From Neolewinella persica DSM 23188 (GTDB taxonomy: Bacteria > Bacteroidota > Bacteroidia > Chitinophagales > Saprospiraceae): DNA of 64,000 nt. The DNA lies in the NCBI RefSeq assembly GCF_000373105.1, contig NZ_KB890422.1, positions 80,206 through 144,205 on the forward strand, written 5' to 3'. Positions 61,484 to 64,000 of this stretch are shown piece after piece. Made by a program: the position numbers and the translations under genes. Each line of letters begins with the position of its first letter. The first letter of the stretch is position 1. A model generated the notes under the pieces. The model was not told where the DNA came from. It saw only the letters and a program-made list of their open reading frames with translations, and made no database searches.

Positions 61484-63943
61484 TTACCAACCTAATGCTT
61501 CCTGCCATTTTTCGCCTCCTTCACGGAGTTCTATAAGCATAGCGAGGCGCCGCATGAAAAGATCTTTAGCTGATATTTTCTCATCCCCAACCTTGATTGA
61601 ACGGTTTTTAACGCGTTCAAATATTTTTCTAGCCTTGTTGTTCTTGTCCTGTGTCAAGAGAATAAAACATTCATTAATGGCATTTCCTGGGTTGTCCTTA
61701 AGGTAGACATTCGACTGGGCTAAAAATTTAGAGATAATTGGCTGGTTGTCGTTGAGGATAGCTGAAAAGCAAAGGGTATTTATTGCTTCTGAGGCTTCGG
61801 CATCAGTGTACCTTCCGGGGATCGATTCGTGGAAAAACACCACAAATAATGCATTAGTCATCGCTATGGGGAGAAAAGCATCGTGGTTTTCTTGGTTGCG
61901 AAGTCTGTAAATTGCGTCTTTGCTAATATCCGCCAATTTAAATAGTTGCGGAAGAAGAAATATATTGATAGATTCGACCTCTTTTTCAAAATTTTTTAAA
62001 AGTATTTCCATCGCTGCGCGGAATACATAGCCAAGTGCTTCGTTATTTTCCAAAACTACGTACGATTCAGCCATGGCGACAATTAATTTAACCACCTCGT
62101 CTACACTTGTATCAAAATTATCTTTTTCTACGTTGAGATGATGGCCACCGGAAAGTCGAAAAAGAGCCAATGCTTCTTCATGTTTACCTTCATTTCGCAT
62201 GTTTATTCCTGCTTCATAAAAGGTTCTGCTATAATCCTCATGGTTGACTTTATTGAATTTATTTTCAAGCTCTACCAGAATAGCGAGACTAGCTTCAAAA
62301 TATTCGTTGGACTTAGTGAAATTATCTAAAACAGACTCTACCCGCCCTAAATTCATATATGTGTGTGCAAGATTCGCTAAAAATCTTGGTGGGTTTGTTT
62401 TAGCTAGGACTGTGTCTATGCGTAATGCTTTTAGAAAAGAATTTTTCGCTTTGTTCTGGTTGTCAGCTAATAATTGAAAACTCCCCTCGTCATTTAAATA
62501 AGATCTGTATAATAATTGTAGCTCAATAGAGTCCTCTTGGATAAGTTTTTTCGGGAAGTAATCTCTTATCGAATCTAATATTCCTTCCGAATTGCCATAT
62601 TTTTCATAAACACCTCTACAGTTGAATTCCACAGAATCTACGGAGTTTGAGAATGAGTTGTCTTGGTCATATGGAACAATTTCCTTGGCGTAAGCGAAAA
62701 TCTTATTATTCATTTCTAGCAGATGAAATGCGGACTTTAAATATTGAAGAACTTCTCGCGGATGATCGTCTTTTAAATCAATTGGCTCAGCGAAAAAATC
62801 ATAATCCTCAACGAGCGTGAAAGAGGCGATTATGGCGCCTGATAAGTATTTAGAGTAAGCCCTGTCCAGGGTTATTGTAGAGACTAATAGTTTCTTTAAG
62901 TCTTCTTTTCCTTCAATATCTTTGGAACTAATTAATTCTGCTCCCGCTATATATTTTAGCTCAGCTTCTTCCCATTGCTTAAGTATAGTGTAAATCTTAC
63001 CGCACTGGTGGACAGCGTAACCTTCTTCTTCAGGAGTGTCAGCGACTATGGAGGCTGCATCAAAAAACTTAAGTGCCGTAGAAGCCTCATTTTGGTCCAA
63101 TAAGAAATTGGCAAACTCCATCAAATTGGAATAATTTGAAGCGTCTTTCTCAACTGCTGAAGCATATGCCAGTTCCGCCTCTTCAAAGTTGAAACTAGCT
63201 ACCTGAAAACGAGCCGTGATCATATAATTCTGAATGCCTTTTTCTTTGGCAAGACGTAATTTCTCTTCTTGAGCCTCTACGTTTTTCCAGTACTCATCCG
63301 CCTTCTTCAATGAAAGCAATTCGAGTGCTTTTGATAAGTCTCCACTGTTCTTAAATTCTTCCAGTGCATCGGTAGCGTAAGCGCTCGCTTTAGTTAAGTC
63401 TGACCTGGAAAGTAGTTTAGCCAAGTTCGTTTGGTTCTCTTCCAGTAACTGAATCTTTTCTTCCTGATTGACAATGATTTGCGCCAACTTAGACCGTTCC
63501 TGTTCGGTTAAGTTGTCTTCCGTAATTTGTTTGATAATCTGATCTCTCTCTTGGGTGACTTCCTTTAACTTGCTTTTGATCGCTGCTACGTACTTTGAGT
63601 TGAGATTTTCAATTGCGCTGTTTAAGGCCAACGGGATTTCAATAATGTCCCCTGCCTTTGGCATCGGTGTAGTATATATTCTACTATTGGCACCCAGAAG
63701 AGCGTATCCTTCCTTATTGACAATCAATTTGATTGGAGTACCCGGAGCAGTATTAAGTAGGTCGATCTTGAAAATCCCGTTCGAGTTGGTTCTCTGTTGA
63801 TTACCACTTTGATTGATCGGGATTATTTCCACCTCAGACAGCGGAGCCGCGCCACCGGAGCAGTCTAGAACCACACCATTTAGTGTTTGGCAAATGGCTA
63901 AGGAGGTCAGGGTGTTTAGGAAAACGAATAGGAATAGTCTCAC
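61484..63943 (-). CDS. Exported CarboxypepD_reg-coiled-coil-TPR protein 2 (paralogue)
   Basis: This protein has 819 residues from the GTG at 63943, giving the signal peptide MRLFLFVFLNTLTSLAICQ, which parallels the MRLCLILCLFF start of protein 1; an ATG at 63988 would add 15 residues. Domains match protein 1: a CarboxypepD_reg-like start (LNGVVLDCSGGAAPLSEVEIIP), GYALLGANSRIYTTPMP (compare GYVLLGPYEKLCRVNMP), the coiled coil and the LELLSLKKADEYWKNVEAQEEKLRLAKEKGIQNYM segment (compare LELMSAEKTDAFWENMLRQEEKIKQAREQGVENYM). The C-terminal TPRs are diverged and not in 46-residue register. The two genes are convergent. The promoter and any partner gene lie beyond the window end. Confidence 0.8.
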   Translation of the reverse strand: MRLFLFVFLNTLTSLAICQTLNGVVLDCSGGAAPLSEVEIIPINQSGNQQRTNSNGIFKIDLLNTAPGTPIKLIVNKEGYALLGANSRIYTTPMPKAGDIIEIPLALNSAIENLNSKYVAAIKSKLKEVTQERDQIIKQITEDNLTEQERSKLAQIIVNQEEKIQLLEENQTNLAKLLSRSDLTKASAYATDALEEFKNSGDLSKALELLSLKKADEYWKNVEAQEEKLRLAKEKGIQNYMITARFQVASFNFEEAELAYASAVEKDASNYSNLMEFANFLLDQNEASTALKFFDAASIVADTPEEEGYAVHQCGKIYTILKQWEEAELKYIAGAELISSKDIEGKEDLKKLLVSTITLDRAYSKYLSGAIIASFTLVEDYDFFAEPIDLKDDHPREVLQYLKSAFHLLEMNNKIFAYAKEIVPYDQDNSFSNSVDSVEFNCRGVYEKYGNSEGILDSIRDYFPKKLIQEDSIELQLLYRSYLNDEGSFQLLADNQNKAKNSFLKALRIDTVLAKTNPPRFLANLAHTYMNLGRVESVLDNFTKSNEYFEASLAILVELENKFNKVNHEDYSRTFYEAGINMRNEGKHEEALALFRLSGGHHLNVEKDNFDTSVDEVVKLIVAMAESYVVLENNEALGYVFRAAMEILLKNFEKEVESINIFLLPQLFKLADISKDAIYRLRNQENHDAFLPIAMTNALFVVFFHESIPGRYTDAEASEAINTLCFSAILNDNQPIISKFLAQSNVYLKDNPGNAINECFILLTQDKNNKARKIFERVKNRSIKVGDEKISAKDLFMRRLAMLIELREGGEKWQEALGW

Positions 63944-64000
63944 TTGTTGTCGCGTTTGTGCTGGACAAGTTATGTTCCTTGTCTCCATAATCCAAATCAG

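Overview
The window looks like chromosome of a marine Bacteroidota bacterium of the Saprospiria type (Lewinella or a relative); this assignment is inferred from gene content. The evidence is four secreted proteins ending in type A type-IX secretion (T9SS) sorting domains, two CarboxypepD_reg/TonB-type outer-membrane receptors, many small outer-membrane beta-barrels with Bacteroidota-type signal peptides ending in AQ, genes without Shine-Dalgarno sequences, and promoters of the TTTG-N19-21-TAnnTTTG kind. I found no rRNA, tRNA, insertion sequence, phage or CRISPR array.

Layout. 0.1-15.3 kb holds an unrecognised 683-residue protein, several beta-barrels, a T9SS metalloprotease, an Nfu iron-sulfur carrier, a TonB-type receptor with an adjacent 7TM-AraC regulator, a DUF547 lipoprotein and a helical unknown. 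15.5-23.7 kb holds two giant paralogous T9SS adhesin-like proteins in tandem, each with its own copy of the upstream region. 23.9-31 kb, mostly on the minus strand, holds 5-oxoprolinase subunits B and C, an asparagine synthetase joined to a GT4 glycosyltransferase, a GH16 lipoprotein, an orphan RfbC epimerase and a DinB-like protein. 31.3-34 kb holds an HTTM membrane protein and a class V aminotransferase. 34.4-37.3 kb is an AT-richer island with a lipoprotein and a radical-SAM enzyme. 37.7-45.1 kb holds a thiamine-diphosphate 2-keto-acid decarboxylase, a flavin amine oxidase, a PNGase F-like T9SS protein and a SOUL protein. 45.5-51 kb holds a barrel/lipoprotein pair, a CoiA-like protein, CysM, a five-fold helix-hairpin-helix protein and a DUF1761 protein. 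51.2-56.3 kb holds a TonB receptor, a TPR protein and a LytS/LytTR two-component pair. 56.6-64 kb holds an SDR oxidoreductase, then an unusual module: an effector-associated-domain (EAD11-like) transmembrane protein followed 10 bp later by an exported TPR protein, facing a convergent paralogue of that TPR protein.

Two things stand out. First, the EAD11-like/3-TM/CarboxypepD_reg protein with its exported CarboxypepD_reg/coiled-coil/TPR partner looks like an undescribed way to couple a cytoplasmic conflict-system adaptor domain to a periplasmic sensor; the paralogue at the window end predicts a second copy just outside. Second, a bipartite short element, TGCTCC then 12-15 bp then TGCACCTGCGGCCGCGCC, occurs about 17 times in either orientation, both between genes and inside coding sequences, where it contributes signal peptides or linkers. 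The window also has heptamer tandem arrays directly upstream of start codons and other REP-like intergenic families.
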